This document shows positions 6,944 to 16,288 of a stretch of DNA of 42,799 bases, piece by piece. Origin of the DNA: Neobacillus paridis (GTDB taxonomy: Bacteria; Bacillota; Bacilli; Bacillales; Cytobacillaceae); the NCBI RefSeq assembly GCF_016765675.1, contig NZ_JAESWB010000380.1, positions 1 through 42,799 of the forward strand, in the 5' to 3' direction. Both the position numbers and the translations under genes were made by a program. The stretch's first letter is position 1; every line of letters begins with the position of its first letter. The notes under the pieces are model-generated. The model was not told the DNA's origin, searched no databases, and saw only the letters and a program-made list of their open reading frames with translations.

Positions 6944-7849
6944 TCATTTTTGTTGATAGTCAAATAGAAGACAGGCCAGAAAGACCGTAAAGGCACCGTA
7001 AAAATCTTTTAGGCTGAGCCCGGTTTTTTCGGTAAATTTATCAATTCGGTATTGAAGGGTATTCCGATGAATATATAATTTTTTGGCTGTAAGGCTGGCG
7101 TTTAAATTATTTTCGAGAAAAATTTTCAGGGTTGAGAATAACTCCGGGTCTTGTTGAAAAATTTCTAATATCTCGTTATTTACCTTTTGCTTAATTTCTT
7201 CAGGTAAATGATAGGCAAGATATGCCGGAAAAATTCGTTCATATGTAAAAATATTCGTGCTGTTTAAATGGGCAAGTCCAAATGCGAAGAAGTCTCTTTC
7301 TTCTCGAAATCTTGAAGGGAGCAGCTTTGTAAGCGGATAACGCTTCCCGATGAAAAAAGAAATTTTAACATAAAAATCACTTTCTAATGTGCCGGTCATA
7401 GCGATTAATTCTTCCTCAGTTAAAGCGATTTGTGACTTCTCCTCAATGACAATCCCTCGATGATTGTTTTCCCAAAAAATAATGACTTCTTCGCTGAAAA
7501 ATCCGGTTAACGCGGTTTCAATTTCTGAAGGATCCGGATTATGATGATGAAGATAAAACTGAATCAAACGGACGTTATTTTCCTTCTTCTGGCTGGGGGG
7601 CGGTCCATCCATTAATAAGAATTCATACCATGTTTGTGGCAATGTCATGGCGGATGATGGTTCGTATTCCACAAGTGTGAAAAGTGATTTCAACAGCTGT
7701 AATTCCTGCTCGCTTACAGATGATTTCAATAGGCCGATCCATTCGTTTTCGGCTTCATTGTAAAAGATGAAATATTGGTCCATGGGTTTCTCAGGACGAT
7801 TCGATAATAAAATGGAATCTTTAAAATGTGTTAACAGTTTTTTAAACAT
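6944..7849 (-). CDS. PucR/CdaR-type transcriptional regulator, local target unknown
   Basis: A 301-residue protein whose C-terminus (about 235-295) matches the PucR helix-turn-helix, including the LNASLTAKKLYIHRNTLQYR stretch typical of the family. The N-terminal 230 residues show no domain I recognise and probably sense a signal or mediate oligomerisation. It lies 105 nt upstream of msmX on the same strand with a cre-like site between, so it may regulate sugar uptake; that is inference from position only. The ATG at 7849 follows GGGGAATGTCAT; a TATAAT-like -10 lies on the minus strand near 7880. Confidence 0.8.
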   Translation of the reverse strand: MFKKLLTHFKDSILLSNRPEKPMDQYFIFYNEAENEWIGLLKSSVSEQELQLLKSLFTLVEYEPSSAMTLPQTWYEFLLMDGPPPSQKKENNVRLIQFYLHHHNPDPSEIETALTGFFSEEVIIFWENNHRGIVIEEKSQIALTEEELIAMTGTLESDFYVKISFFIGKRYPLTKLLPSRFREERDFFAFGLAHLNSTNIFTYERIFPAYLAYHLPEEIKQKVNNEILEIFQQDPELFSTLKIFLENNLNASLTAKKLYIHRNTLQYRIDKFTEKTGLSLKDFYGAFTVFLACLLFDYQQK

Positions 7850-7895
7850 ATGACATTCCCCATTAAATTACATTTTGTTTAATTATAACAAACGC

Positions 7896-7928
7896 AAAAA
7901 AAGCTGAGCCATGTTTCTTTAGCCCAGC
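7896..7928 (-). terminator. Intrinsic terminator of the four-gene ATP-grasp operon
   Basis: On the minus strand 7928-7921 pairs with 7910-7903 (8 bp, two G-U), 10-nt loop, then seven T at 7902-7896. Confidence 0.75.
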
Positions 7929-8057
7929 AGCGTAATAAGAAACACTTCACCCGGGAATATTTTTGTTTTCAAATAATGGTTTAAATTGGAAGTGGTGATC
8001 GTTTCATCATTCCCCTTAATGATAGCTATTATTAGCTTACCTGTTTCATGGAATGAT

Positions 8058-9098
8058 TTAAATATCATTTTTTGCAAGTTGGCAAAATAATCGGCAGAGC
8101 TGAGCAATTTTAGCTGATTCAATTTCCGGTTCATCGAAGCTCATTGGCTTGGAATTCACCTCATAAATATAATATTGTCCTGTTTTGCTTACCGCGGCAT
8201 CAATTGAAAATTCACCAAAAAAGCCATACCGTTCTGATAATGTCTTTCCAATTGGCGGGATGATGGTTTGAATGAATTGATCATGTGAGGCAGTTTGCAA
8301 AAGTTGATACGGAACCAGCCTCCCCCCCGATGGAATATGAGTGGTGATGTCCTGCTTTTGTGACTGGCGGATGCCTATGCCTGTTAAGACATAGTGTGTA
8401 CCGGAAGCATGGGCAAGGATGCGGAAATCAAATCGCTTGCCGTTGTATTGTTCAGACTGAATATCCTCCTGGGCAATATATCTTTTTCTCAGTAGCTTCT
8501 CGCCCCATTCCTGCCAAAACTGCTCGTAACTTTCATACAATATCTGTTGTTTTCTCCCGGTTAATGATAAGGAGGGTGACTGAGCCAGACGATAAATTCC
8601 GTTTCCCTTAGAAGAGTTGCAGGGCTTTAAATAGATGGAAGAATGAGTTTCCAATAACTTTAATAAATTTTGCTTATTCTCAATCAAGCTGGTTTTAGGT
8701 AAAAATTTGCTGATGATGGAGTCGTGTTGGAAGCATTGATAAAGCTCGTATTTATCAATAAAGCAAGGATTAAAAAAGGGAATTCCTTTTTCCTTCAAGC
8801 GTAAGAAAAAGTTCTGGACTTCTTCACTTTGCTCCACTGTTCGATCGGGGATTCGATTGTAGACAACATCAGGAAAGGGAAACTGCGATTTCATCCAGCT
8901 GTTTTTTCTAACTGAAAAAACAAAGCCGTCAATTTCATTTTCATGGATTCCTTCCACAGTAAAGACAAAGCTTATTCCACCAGATGAAATAAGCTTTTGC
9001 TGCAGGCTTTTAAACAGCCGGCTGTTTCCGGCAATTGCTCCATTTCCTTTTTGTGCAGTGATGATGCCAATTAACGGTTTTCGTTGTGCTTTCTTCAT
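8058..9098 (-). CDS. YheC/YheD-family ATP-grasp protein, copy 4 of 4
   Basis: 346 residues; the last gene of a minus-strand run of four related genes. The N-terminal part carries the family pattern with DVVYNRIP near 100. The C-terminal half is an ATP-grasp fold ending in the metal- and nucleotide-binding strand pattern E-F-S-I-D-A ... Y-E-V-N-S-K-P. Its ATG overlaps the stop of the upstream copy by 4 nt (ATGA), and an intrinsic terminator follows at 7896-7928. B. subtilis YheC and YheD are linked to the spore coat or outer forespore region; their substrate is unknown. ATP-grasp enzymes usually ligate a carboxylate to an amine, so a peptide-ligase or modification role in coat or cortex assembly is inferred. 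Confidence 0.88.
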   Translation of the reverse strand: MKKAQRKPLIGIITAQKGNGAIAGNSRLFKSLQQKLISSGGISFVFTVEGIHENEIDGFVFSVRKNSWMKSQFPFPDVVYNRIPDRTVEQSEEVQNFFLRLKEKGIPFFNPCFIDKYELYQCFQHDSIISKFLPKTSLIENKQNLLKLLETHSSIYLKPCNSSKGNGIYRLAQSPSLSLTGRKQQILYESYEQFWQEWGEKLLRKRYIAQEDIQSEQYNGKRFDFRILAHASGTHYVLTGIGIRQSQKQDITTHIPSGGRLVPYQLLQTASHDQFIQTIIPPIGKTLSERYGFFGEFSIDAAVSKTGQYYIYEVNSKPMSFDEPEIESAKIAQLCRLFCQLAKNDI

Positions 9099-10459
9099 TT
9101 ATACATTTCCTCGGGGTGTAGCAACGATTTTTCCGCGAGAAAGACCGCAAAAGCGATCGATAACTTTCGCGTTAATAAATCAAAGGCTTGTAATTCTGGA
9201 TGACTGAAAATCGACCGCCCCGGTTTGGAGTTTGCTTCAAAGAGCCAGACATTCCCATGGCGGTCAATCCCTAAATCGAAACCAATCTCGCCAATGATTC
9301 CTTCCATATTCTGTTCCAGTGCATGGCTTAAATGAAGAGCAGCCGTTTCAAGCTTTTCTTTATATTCCGCCGCCTTTTTCAGTGGGAAAATTTCGCTCAA
9401 AGTTTTGATTTCACCGCCGCTGCGTTTGTGAGTTGTAACACTGCCAGGACCGGCAATTTTGGCCGCAATCGCACTTACCTGCCATATCCCGGCGTCATCT
9501 TTATTAGTATGAACCCGAAAGTCAACGGCACGCTGATTCATTCTTAGTAAATGGATACCTTGTTGGACGACCATTTTATCAAGCGGCTGGTGAGCAAATA
9601 CGAGTTCGAACATTTTTTCAAGGCTATGAAATTTCCTTAAGCGGTTCACCTCACCTTTTTCCTGGTAACGGCAATAATATTCATTTGTCTGTTTGTCATA
9701 AATAATTTGATGGATTCCCAGCCCAAGGCTGCCATTTTTCGGTTTAATATAGACGTGTCCATACTTGGAAAGCATCGACTCGATATGGGAGAAAGAGGTG
9801 AAAGGGTGGGTCTCGGGTAGATACCTTTCAACCGATGCATCCTGCTGCAGTCTTTCGTACACTTCCAGTTTGTTAAAAAAGCCCGGATTATACCAGGGTA
9901 TCATATATTCTTTTTGCAGCCGTTCTTTTACCTTTTTTTGCTTTTGTCTTTTTTCACTGCGGCGGTTTGGCAGGCGGTCGTAAATGACATTTGGGAACGG
10001 CACTTCATATTTCTGCCATTTATTTTTATAAAAGAAATATCCCTCTATGATGCCTTGCTCCCAATCAATTTGCTGTTCTCCAAACAGGAAGGAGAGCGCA
10101 CCAACAGATTTGTTGACTGATAACAAATTCGCAAAAAAAGCCGTTCGTTCACCGAGGGGCTGGCCAAAATTCTGGGTAAAGCCGGAGGTGAAAATTCCCA
10201 CAAGCGGTCCAATTGTCAGCACTTCATTTTTGATAAAGGCATGCAGTGGAATATTTAAATTGGGGTATTGAAGCTGCCGTTGAATTCTTTTGCTGATGAC
10301 AATACGGTCATGGCTGTCGGGATGTGGGTAGAAATCGACGGCCATTGACTTAGAACCGAAGGCAATTCGTTTAATGATCCGACCTTTAAGCAGCGCTTCC
10401 GGGCAAAATACGATTAACTGGTCATTTTGTACAACCTCAATGAGATAACGTTTTCGCAT
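9095..10459 (-). CDS. YheC/YheD-family ATP-grasp protein, copy 3 of 4
   Basis: 454 residues when started at 10459 (MRKRYLIEVV), where an AGGAAAGGAAG ribosome binding site stands 7 nt upstream; the frame is open further to 10522 but no site supports that. Length equals the roughly 453 residues I recall for B. subtilis YheD. The N-terminal domain (about 1-140) precedes a linker with NVIYDRLPNRR near 160, then an ATP-grasp domain with KPKNGSLGLG near 240 and a final ...GEIGFDLGID...FEANSKPGRS segment carrying the conserved Asp, Glu, Asn and Lys. It overlaps the upstream copy by 23 nt and the downstream copy by 4 nt, so the run is one operon. Confidence 0.88.
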   Translation of the reverse strand: MRKRYLIEVVQNDQLIVFCPEALLKGRIIKRIAFGSKSMAVDFYPHPDSHDRIVISKRIQRQLQYPNLNIPLHAFIKNEVLTIGPLVGIFTSGFTQNFGQPLGERTAFFANLLSVNKSVGALSFLFGEQQIDWEQGIIEGYFFYKNKWQKYEVPFPNVIYDRLPNRRSEKRQKQKKVKERLQKEYMIPWYNPGFFNKLEVYERLQQDASVERYLPETHPFTSFSHIESMLSKYGHVYIKPKNGSLGLGIHQIIYDKQTNEYYCRYQEKGEVNRLRKFHSLEKMFELVFAHQPLDKMVVQQGIHLLRMNQRAVDFRVHTNKDDAGIWQVSAIAAKIAGPGSVTTHKRSGGEIKTLSEIFPLKKAAEYKEKLETAALHLSHALEQNMEGIIGEIGFDLGIDRHGNVWLFEANSKPGRSIFSHPELQAFDLLTRKLSIAFAVFLAEKSLLHPEEMYK

Positions 10460-11540
10460 AAAAGCTCTTCCTTTCCTGTTGTTCCAGTCCAAGGAGGTGT
10501 TTTGCATAAAGAAGCGGGGCATGGATAAGCGTTTCCTTCATTTCCGGTGCTGTTTGTAAAATGACCTTTCTCCCCGGCTTCGAGTTAAGGTCAAGGATCC
10601 AGATAGAACCGTTTTTGGCGATACCGATATCAACACCAATTTCAAATAATGGAAGAAATTTACTTTCTAGTAATAGCGGTAGATGATTTAGAATGTAGTT
10701 TAATTCGGAACGGATGTATTCCGCTGTTGTTGGCGGCAGCGTATCGGCCCATTCCGTAAAGTTCTTGACTATTCCTCCGGCACTTAAGTTGGACAAGATT
10801 CCTCCCATTGTTCCTGTGCGAATTCCCCGGCCGCGTTCGGTCCAGATTCCCTGCTCGTTTTTCTGCAGCAGAATGCGAATGTCAAACGGCTGTAAGCTCT
10901 GATCGTATAATTCAAGGTATGGCTGCAAGAGATATTTTTTTGCCTGAATTAATGGTTTTAACCATCTTAACAGCTTGAGCTTATTTGGAAAAATTCGCGA
11001 AATAATCTGCTTTTGCTTCTCCGTTTTTACATGAAAACTATTGTCGTTTTTCTTGATATAATAAATCCCGTGGCCTTGTGAGCCGTTAATTGGTTTTAAA
11101 ACGATTTTTCTTCTTGCCTCCAGCTCTTGAAAGACCATTTCACTGTCAGAAACAAACACAGATACCGGTAAATAGGGAGAAAGTATAGAGTCCTTTAAGG
11201 ATTCATAAAGTTCTAGTTTATTCGGTAGCCCATAGCCGAGGAAAGTAATATCGTTTCTGTTTTTTAACCATGAGACGATGGGGAGACATTGCTTGGAGTG
11301 ATCGTCATCGCCGTAAAAACAGCGGTCATAAAGGACAGAAGGAATGGGAAAATCACCATCCACCCATTGATTGGTTAGAGAATCAAACCTTTTTCCTTTA
11401 ACCTGCTGTGAGTATGGGTTAATTTGTGATGGGATAAACCAGAAACATTCAATATCAAATTTCTTTGCCAACCTGGCGATTTCCGTGAGATAGGTGGCCT
11501 CACTATCCGGGGTTAACGTCATAATGCCAAATGCAATCAA
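10437..11540 (-). CDS. YheC/YheD-family ATP-grasp protein, copy 2 of 4
   Basis: 367 residues if translation starts at TTG 11540 (then IAFGIMTLTP), close to the 363 residues I recall for B. subtilis YheC. The AAAGGGAG ribosome binding site lies inside the end of the upstream gene; TTG at 11549 would be too close to it. The frame is open up to 11642, but that part overlaps the previous gene by 100 nt and looks non-coding. An SVLYDRCF segment near 80, KPINGSQGHG near 165 and a C-terminal ...FEIGVDIGIA...LDLNSKPGRK segment identify the ATP-grasp fold. It begins 1 nt after the stop of copy 1. Confidence 0.85.
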   Translation of the reverse strand: MIAFGIMTLTPDSEATYLTEIARLAKKFDIECFWFIPSQINPYSQQVKGKRFDSLTNQWVDGDFPIPSVLYDRCFYGDDDHSKQCLPIVSWLKNRNDITFLGYGLPNKLELYESLKDSILSPYLPVSVFVSDSEMVFQELEARRKIVLKPINGSQGHGIYYIKKNDNSFHVKTEKQKQIISRIFPNKLKLLRWLKPLIQAKKYLLQPYLELYDQSLQPFDIRILLQKNEQGIWTERGRGIRTGTMGGILSNLSAGGIVKNFTEWADTLPPTTAEYIRSELNYILNHLPLLLESKFLPLFEIGVDIGIAKNGSIWILDLNSKPGRKVILQTAPEMKETLIHAPLLYAKHLLGLEQQERKSFYAKTLSH

Positions 11541-11541
11541 T

Positions 11542-12918
11542 TTAACCAATCTCCCTTTCTGTATTTTCATCAAATGCCAGAACCGTACAAAATTGGACAA
11601 TCGCCCTCGCTGACGGTCTGACTTTACCTTGGGTTTCAGCAAATGATTTCGAAGGTTTGGAGTTCACTTCGATTAACCAGGGCTTTCCCTCGCTGTCGAC
11701 GCCGATGTCAATTCCTAGTTCAGCAATGATTCCCGCTGAATGTGTACTGATCCCTGCAGCAATCTCTAATGCCAATTGCTTCATTTGTGCTAAGCACTCT
11801 TTCGCTTTTTGGATATCCATCACATTTATTAATGCCTCCAACGGCCGCATGATGGTACCGCCCCGGGCCAAATTAGAGACAATTTCTTGCTCCGCCCCGA
11901 CTCTGGCGATGATTGAAGTTATTTCCCAGCGAGTTGGCTGATGCTTATGACATAACACGCGAAAATCCATTGGCCGCAAATCTTTCGTTATCAAAGAGAC
12001 TCCTTGCTGAATGATATAGATGCGATTTTGCAGTTCCGGTTTTAGCCGCTGATATAACTCTTCCAGGAAAAAAGGTTTTTCAAATGGTTCTTTGCCGGTT
12101 TTTACCGAGGATTGAACGAAATAACTGTTATCCTTATGCTTGCTTATTTTCAAGATGTTTTTACCTTGGCTTCCGTGGATTGGTTTGATAAAAACCGTGT
12201 CATATTTTTGTACAAATTCATAAAGGTTTTCTTTTGAAAAAATCTTTGTCTCGGGAATGGCAGAAAAGAGGCTGACTTCCTTCTTTAAATGTTCATAAAC
12301 TTCCAACTTGGATAAAAAGCGATCATTAAATAACGGGATCATTAATAGTTCAAGCTGTTGGCGGAATTGTTTGTATTTTATCTTCTGTTCCAGTTGCCGT
12401 GAATGGATCCGGTTGTAGATGACATCAGGTAAAGGAAGTTCAGCCGGAATCCACTTTTCATTTTGAAAGAAAAATCCTTTAGTTGAAAAGTCTTTATAGG
12501 AAAACACATAAAAAAAACCGCCGTTTTTCGAAATAACTTGATGAAGTTCCTCACAAAATTTATGGACAGTACGAAAATGAGGATCTTCGTTATTAATATG
12601 GAAGTTTGTCAGCAGTGCAATCACAGGTCCGAGCTTAAGTGTATGAGTGTTAGAGCGGTAAATGGCCTGAAATTTGTATCTTTGATTTGGCAGGTGCAGG
12701 CTTCTTGTGATATTTTCCGGTAGAATGATTTCATTTTCAGCCATTGCCATAGTTTGAATGTTCGTACTGACGATTGTTTTTCCCAGTGAAAGATACAGGT
12801 TTTGCGTATTAGTAATGTTTAATTTTTCCAATAATTGCTGTGACATTTGTATAAGCCGGTCATTTTGATTGGCTGCTTTCCGAATCGAGATCATAATCGA
12901 GGTTAATGGAACAGACAT
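11542..12918 (-). CDS. YheC/YheD-family ATP-grasp protein, copy 1 of 4 (operon head)
   Basis: 458 residues from ATG 12918 (MSVPLTSIMI), chosen because the GAGGA ribosome binding site is 6 nt upstream; ATG 12924 touches that site. The first 140 residues form the YheD-type N-terminal domain, then DVIYNRIHSRQ near 165, KPIHGSQGKN near 245 and ...AELGIDIGVD...IEVNSKPSKS near the C-terminus, which is the ATP-grasp metal site. As the first gene of the run it should carry the promoter; the 270 nt between it and divergent yheA contain no promoter I can assign with confidence. Confidence 0.88.
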   Translation of the reverse strand: MSVPLTSIMISIRKAANQNDRLIQMSQQLLEKLNITNTQNLYLSLGKTIVSTNIQTMAMAENEIILPENITRSLHLPNQRYKFQAIYRSNTHTLKLGPVIALLTNFHINNEDPHFRTVHKFCEELHQVISKNGGFFYVFSYKDFSTKGFFFQNEKWIPAELPLPDVIYNRIHSRQLEQKIKYKQFRQQLELLMIPLFNDRFLSKLEVYEHLKKEVSLFSAIPETKIFSKENLYEFVQKYDTVFIKPIHGSQGKNILKISKHKDNSYFVQSSVKTGKEPFEKPFFLEELYQRLKPELQNRIYIIQQGVSLITKDLRPMDFRVLCHKHQPTRWEITSIIARVGAEQEIVSNLARGGTIMRPLEALINVMDIQKAKECLAQMKQLALEIAAGISTHSAGIIAELGIDIGVDSEGKPWLIEVNSKPSKSFAETQGKVRPSARAIVQFCTVLAFDENTEREIG

Positions 12919-13188
12919 ACACATTCCTCATTTTCCGGTAAATGAAAGCTCGTCAATTGGCGAGTCCGTTTGGACGGTTCATAAGGCGTAGTTGAATTTA
13001 TGCGACATAGTAAAGAATAAAATTTGGGAAAATTTTATATTTTTCTATTAGCCAAAATAGCCTATAGGCATCCGTTGATAGTGTAATGTATGTCATTCCG
13101 CGGCAGAAGGTGATTCGAACATTTTCGCTATTTCTTGAATAATTTGGTATAGTTATTAAGATTTACCCATTAAAGGAGTGACCTAAAG

Positions 13189-13539
13189 ATGGCAGTTAAC
13201 TTATATGATTCCGCTTACGCATTGGAAGCGGCAATCCGTGAAAGCGATGAATTTTTATATTTGAAAATGATGTACGATGGAGTAAATGCTGATCCAGCCT
13301 CGAAAAATATGTTTGACCACTTTCGGGAAATTCAAATGACTCTTCAACAAAAGCAAATGACCGGCCAAAACATTTCCGAGCAAGAGCTCCAGCAGGCGCA
13401 GGCATCGGTTCTTCAAGTACAACAAAATGAAAAGATCTTTCGGCTGATGGAAGCCGAGCAACGGATGAACATGATCATTCACGAGATCAACCAAGTGGTG
13501 ATGAAACCATTATTAGAACTATACGGTGAAAGGCAATAA
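13189..13539 (+). CDS. yheA: YheA, YlbF/YmcA-family protein (UPF0342)
   Basis: A 116-residue, mostly alpha-helical protein starting MAVNLYDSAY and ending LYGERQ, with the amphipathic helical pattern of the YlbF/YmcA/YheA group. The length matches B. subtilis YheA (117). Relatives YlbF and YmcA act in the Y-complex that tunes RNase Y; a direct RNA-processing role for YheA itself is not established. AAAGGAGTGA provides the ribosome binding site. An extended -10 (TGG then TATAGT, 13148-13153) lies just upstream with a weak -35. It stands alone, divergent from the ATP-grasp operon. Confidence 0.9.
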   Translation: MAVNLYDSAYALEAAIRESDEFLYLKMMYDGVNADPASKNMFDHFREIQMTLQQKQMTGQNISEQELQQAQASVLQVQQNEKIFRLMEAEQRMNMIIHEINQVVMKPLLELYGERQ

Positions 13540-13648
13540 GCGGCAGAGGTTGTAAATGGTATCATCACGTTGCTGATGGACTGTTCTATTAATGAGTGAA
13601 AAGTCATAAAAGTGATATAGAGGAATTTCACCAAGAACAGGGGGCACC

Positions 13649-14521
13649 ATGATGATTTATCGCTTGCTTGCACTAAATATTGATGGGACTGTTTTACAAA
13701 CAAATGGGAAGCTTCATAAGTCAACAAAGGAAGCTATCGAATATGTTCAGCAAAAAGGTATCTACGTCACACTGGTGACATCACGCAGTTTTCCATCGGC
13801 AAGAAAAGTAGCTAAAGCTTTAAAAATTAAAATGCCGCTCGTGACCCATCAAGGGGCGTATATAGCCGGTTCGGAGGAAAAACCGATTTATGTAAAGCGA
13901 ATCAATGAGGGCATTACGTATGATATTGTGCGATTTTTCGAGGCACTTCCCTGTCAGATCCGACTCGTCCACGAACAGTTTTCGCTGGCCAACAAGTTTA
14001 AGATTCAAAATGATTTATTATCAAAGACGATATTTACGACAGGAGAGCCTTTCGTTTACTCGCAGCAATTCGTCAATTCATTAAGTGAGTATTTACATGA
14101 CCAGCCAATGACTCCTTCGAAAATCGAAGTATATTTTGAAAAAAAGCGTGATTTGCTTGATGCAAAAGCTGCCCTTGAAAAAATGTACAGTGAAGTTGAA
14201 GCGTATGAGCTTGATCCTTTAAGGATAGACATCGTTCCGACGGGCGCTTCCAAACTCACCGGCTTAACCTATCTTGGAAACCAGTTCGGAATTAAACTTA
14301 AAGAAATGGTTTATATCGGTGATGGACTTGATGATATTCCGGTCATTGAGGCTGTTGGCCTGGGCGTGTCGATGGGAAATGCACCGTCTGCGGTTAAAAA
14401 GGCTTCCGATTGGGTTACCAGATCAGAAAATGATCAAGGGGTAGCGTACATGGTAATGGAACACTTCCGGAAACAGCAACCAATCGAATTTCTACGGAAG
14501 ATGAAAATTATCAAACCGTAA
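13649..14521 (+). CDS. yhaX: YhaX, Cof-type HAD-family protein with altered nucleophile
   Basis: 290 residues with the Cof/HAD layout: motif I at residues 8-14, motif II (Thr-Ser-Arg) near 45, conserved Lys (TPSKIEVY) near 170 and motif IV GDGLDD near 225. Motif I reads ALNIDGT: the first Asp, the phosphorylated nucleophile in this superfamily, is Asn10, while the second Asp (Asp12) is kept. Such a change normally abolishes or strongly reduces phosphatase activity, so a binding, regulatory or altered catalytic role is possible. In B. subtilis yhaX belongs to the mother-cell sigma-E regulon. ATG at 13649 or 13652 could start translation. A terminator follows. Confidence 0.88.
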   Translation: MMIYRLLALNIDGTVLQTNGKLHKSTKEAIEYVQQKGIYVTLVTSRSFPSARKVAKALKIKMPLVTHQGAYIAGSEEKPIYVKRINEGITYDIVRFFEALPCQIRLVHEQFSLANKFKIQNDLLSKTIFTTGEPFVYSQQFVNSLSEYLHDQPMTPSKIEVYFEKKRDLLDAKAALEKMYSEVEAYELDPLRIDIVPTGASKLTGLTYLGNQFGIKLKEMVYIGDGLDDIPVIEAVGLGVSMGNAPSAVKKASDWVTRSENDQGVAYMVMEHFRKQQPIEFLRKMKIIKP

Positions 14522-14525
14522 AGAG

Positions 14526-14558
14526 ATATCACGGGCTTCGGTCCTGTGGTATTTTTTT
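14526..14558 (+). terminator. Intrinsic terminator of yhaX
   Basis: 14526-14536 pairs with 14541-14552 (one bulged T, TTCG loop), followed by a run of T to 14558. Confidence 0.85.
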
Positions 14559-14715
14559 GTGATAAAGGGGAGAGCCAAGCCACAGTGAAAGAATATGTCC
14601 ATTTGCCAAATGAATCTTTACTTAAAGCGCCTAAAATGGCGGGAACTGGTTCTTTAAATTAATTTTCATCGTTTTTCCGGCCGATAACAGTTGTTGGTGA
14701 ATCATTACCTCTATA

Positions 14716-14744
14716 TTGACCTAATATTGACGATTTTGTACACT
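14716..14744 (+). promoter_or_regulatory. Sigma-A promoter of hemZ
   Basis: TTGACC (14716-14721), 17-nt spacer, TG immediately before TACACT (14739-14744). It lies 32 nt before the hemZ start. Confidence 0.6.
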
Positions 14745-14776
14745 TAAAGGAAATTCTGTTTGAAAGGTGATAAGAT

Positions 14777-16288
14777 TTGCGTATTTCCATACTAGGATTA
14801 GAGGATGAAAGATTTATCCGGCCGCTGCAGTTGATAGCCAATCTATTTTTCGAAGAATCACAAATTGTCATGGCTGTTGATGGAACGGCTGATTTACAAA
14901 TAAAATTTGTTTTACGGGTAGGTGAGGCAGTTTCCGTCTCGGCGGAATTATGTGACCGAGAAGGTGCTGTTTATTTTTCAAATTATCAGAAGGAACTACC
15001 TCCGGATGACTCGGACAAAGAACGGTTCAAGCAGGTGAAAAATGCTGTTTCCCATGTATATTTAACAGTCTTACAGGATTTTAGCGGAATCACTCAGAAA
15101 TGGGGCATTCTAACAGGGGTAAGACCAACCAAACTGCTTCATAAAAAAATTCAGGCAGGAATACCCATGGAAGTAGCCCACCAGCAGCTGAAGGCTGATT
15201 ACCTTATTACGGATGAAAAAATCCAGCTAATGCAGCAAATTGTTGACCGCCAATTATCCGTCGTGCCAGATCTGTATTCGCTGCGGCAGGAAGTGAGCAT
15301 CTATATCGGGATTCCATTCTGCCCAACGAAATGTGCTTATTGCACCTTCCCAGCTTATGCGATTAATGGACGCCAGGGTTCCGTCGATTCCTTTTTAGGC
15401 GGCCTTCATTATGAAATGCGGAAAATTGGTGAATGGCTAAAGGAAAGGGGAATCAAGATTACAACTGTTTACTATGGCGGCGGCACGCCGACAAGTATTA
15501 CTGCTGAAGAAATGGACTTGCTTTATGAAGAAATGTATACTTCATTTCCAGAGGTTGCCGGAATTCGCGAAATTACCGTAGAAGCGGGGCGACCCGACAC
15601 AATTACGCCGGAAAAATTGGCCGTGTTGAAAAAGTGGAACATCGATCGGATCAGCATTAATCCACAGTCCTATATCCAGGAAACATTAAAAGCAATTGGC
15701 AGACATCATACCGTCGAGGAAACGATTGATAAGTTTCATTTAGCGCGCTCGGCGGGCATGAATAATATCAATATGGATTTAATAATTGGTCTCCCTGGTG
15801 AAGGAGTAACGGAATTTGCCCATACTTTGGCGGAAACCGAGAAATTAATGCCAGAATCATTAACTGTCCACACCTTGTCGTTTAAACGGGCTTCGGAAAT
15901 GACAAAAAACAAGGATAGGTATCGGGTTGCCGACAGGACGGAAGTTGAAAAAATGATGGAGCTTGCGCAGGATTGGACTGCTGCTCATGGCTATGTTCCA
16001 TATTATTTGTATCGGCAGAAAAATATCCTAGGCAATCTTGAGAATGTGGGTTATTCTTTACCAACTCAAGAGAGTATTTATAACATCATAATTATGGAAG
16101 AGCTGCAAACGATTATTGGGCTCGGCTGTGGGGCTTCAAGCAAATTTATTGACCCTGTAAGCGGCAAGATTACCCATTTTGCCAATCCCAAAGACCCTAA
16201 ATCCTATAATGACAATTTTGAAGCATATACTGATGAAAAAATCAAAATTCTGGAAGAACTCTTTTCAGAAAACGGATCTCCTGCTTGA
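14777..16288 (+). CDS. hemZ: HemZ, HemN-like radical SAM coproporphyrinogen dehydrogenase
   Basis: 503 residues (B. subtilis HemZ 501). A family-specific N-terminal domain (about 1-160) precedes a radical SAM core with the 4Fe-4S motif at Cys182, Cys186 and Cys189 (FCPTKCAYC), YYGGGTPT near 235 and a HemN-type C-terminal region. HemN-type enzymes oxidatively decarboxylate coproporphyrinogen without oxygen; the exact reaction of HemZ is debated because Bacillus uses the coproporphyrin route. Start is TTG at 14777 with AAAGGTGA 7 nt upstream, downstream of a good promoter. The other haem genes of the window (hemE, hemH, hemY) lie 19 kb away. Confidence 0.93.
   Translation: MRISILGLEDERFIRPLQLIANLFFEESQIVMAVDGTADLQIKFVLRVGEAVSVSAELCDREGAVYFSNYQKELPPDDSDKERFKQVKNAVSHVYLTVLQDFSGITQKWGILTGVRPTKLLHKKIQAGIPMEVAHQQLKADYLITDEKIQLMQQIVDRQLSVVPDLYSLRQEVSIYIGIPFCPTKCAYCTFPAYAINGRQGSVDSFLGGLHYEMRKIGEWLKERGIKITTVYYGGGTPTSITAEEMDLLYEEMYTSFPEVAGIREITVEAGRPDTITPEKLAVLKKWNIDRISINPQSYIQETLKAIGRHHTVEETIDKFHLARSAGMNNINMDLIIGLPGEGVTEFAHTLAETEKLMPESLTVHTLSFKRASEMTKNKDRYRVADRTEVEKMMELAQDWTAAHGYVPYYLYRQKNILGNLENVGYSLPTQESIYNIIIMEELQTIIGLGCGASSKFIDPVSGKITHFANPKDPKSYNDNFEAYTDEKIKILEELFSENGSPA

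Noticed and set aside
7919..8134. 71-codon minus-strand frame after the last ATP-grasp gene
   Set aside because: It overlaps the end of that gene in another frame, has no ribosome binding site and runs into the terminator; it shows no resemblance to the family tail.
11541..11642. N-terminal extension of ATP-grasp copy 2
   Set aside because: The extension overlaps copy 1 by 100 nt and lacks family similarity; a TTG start at 11540 with a proper ribosome binding site explains the gene.
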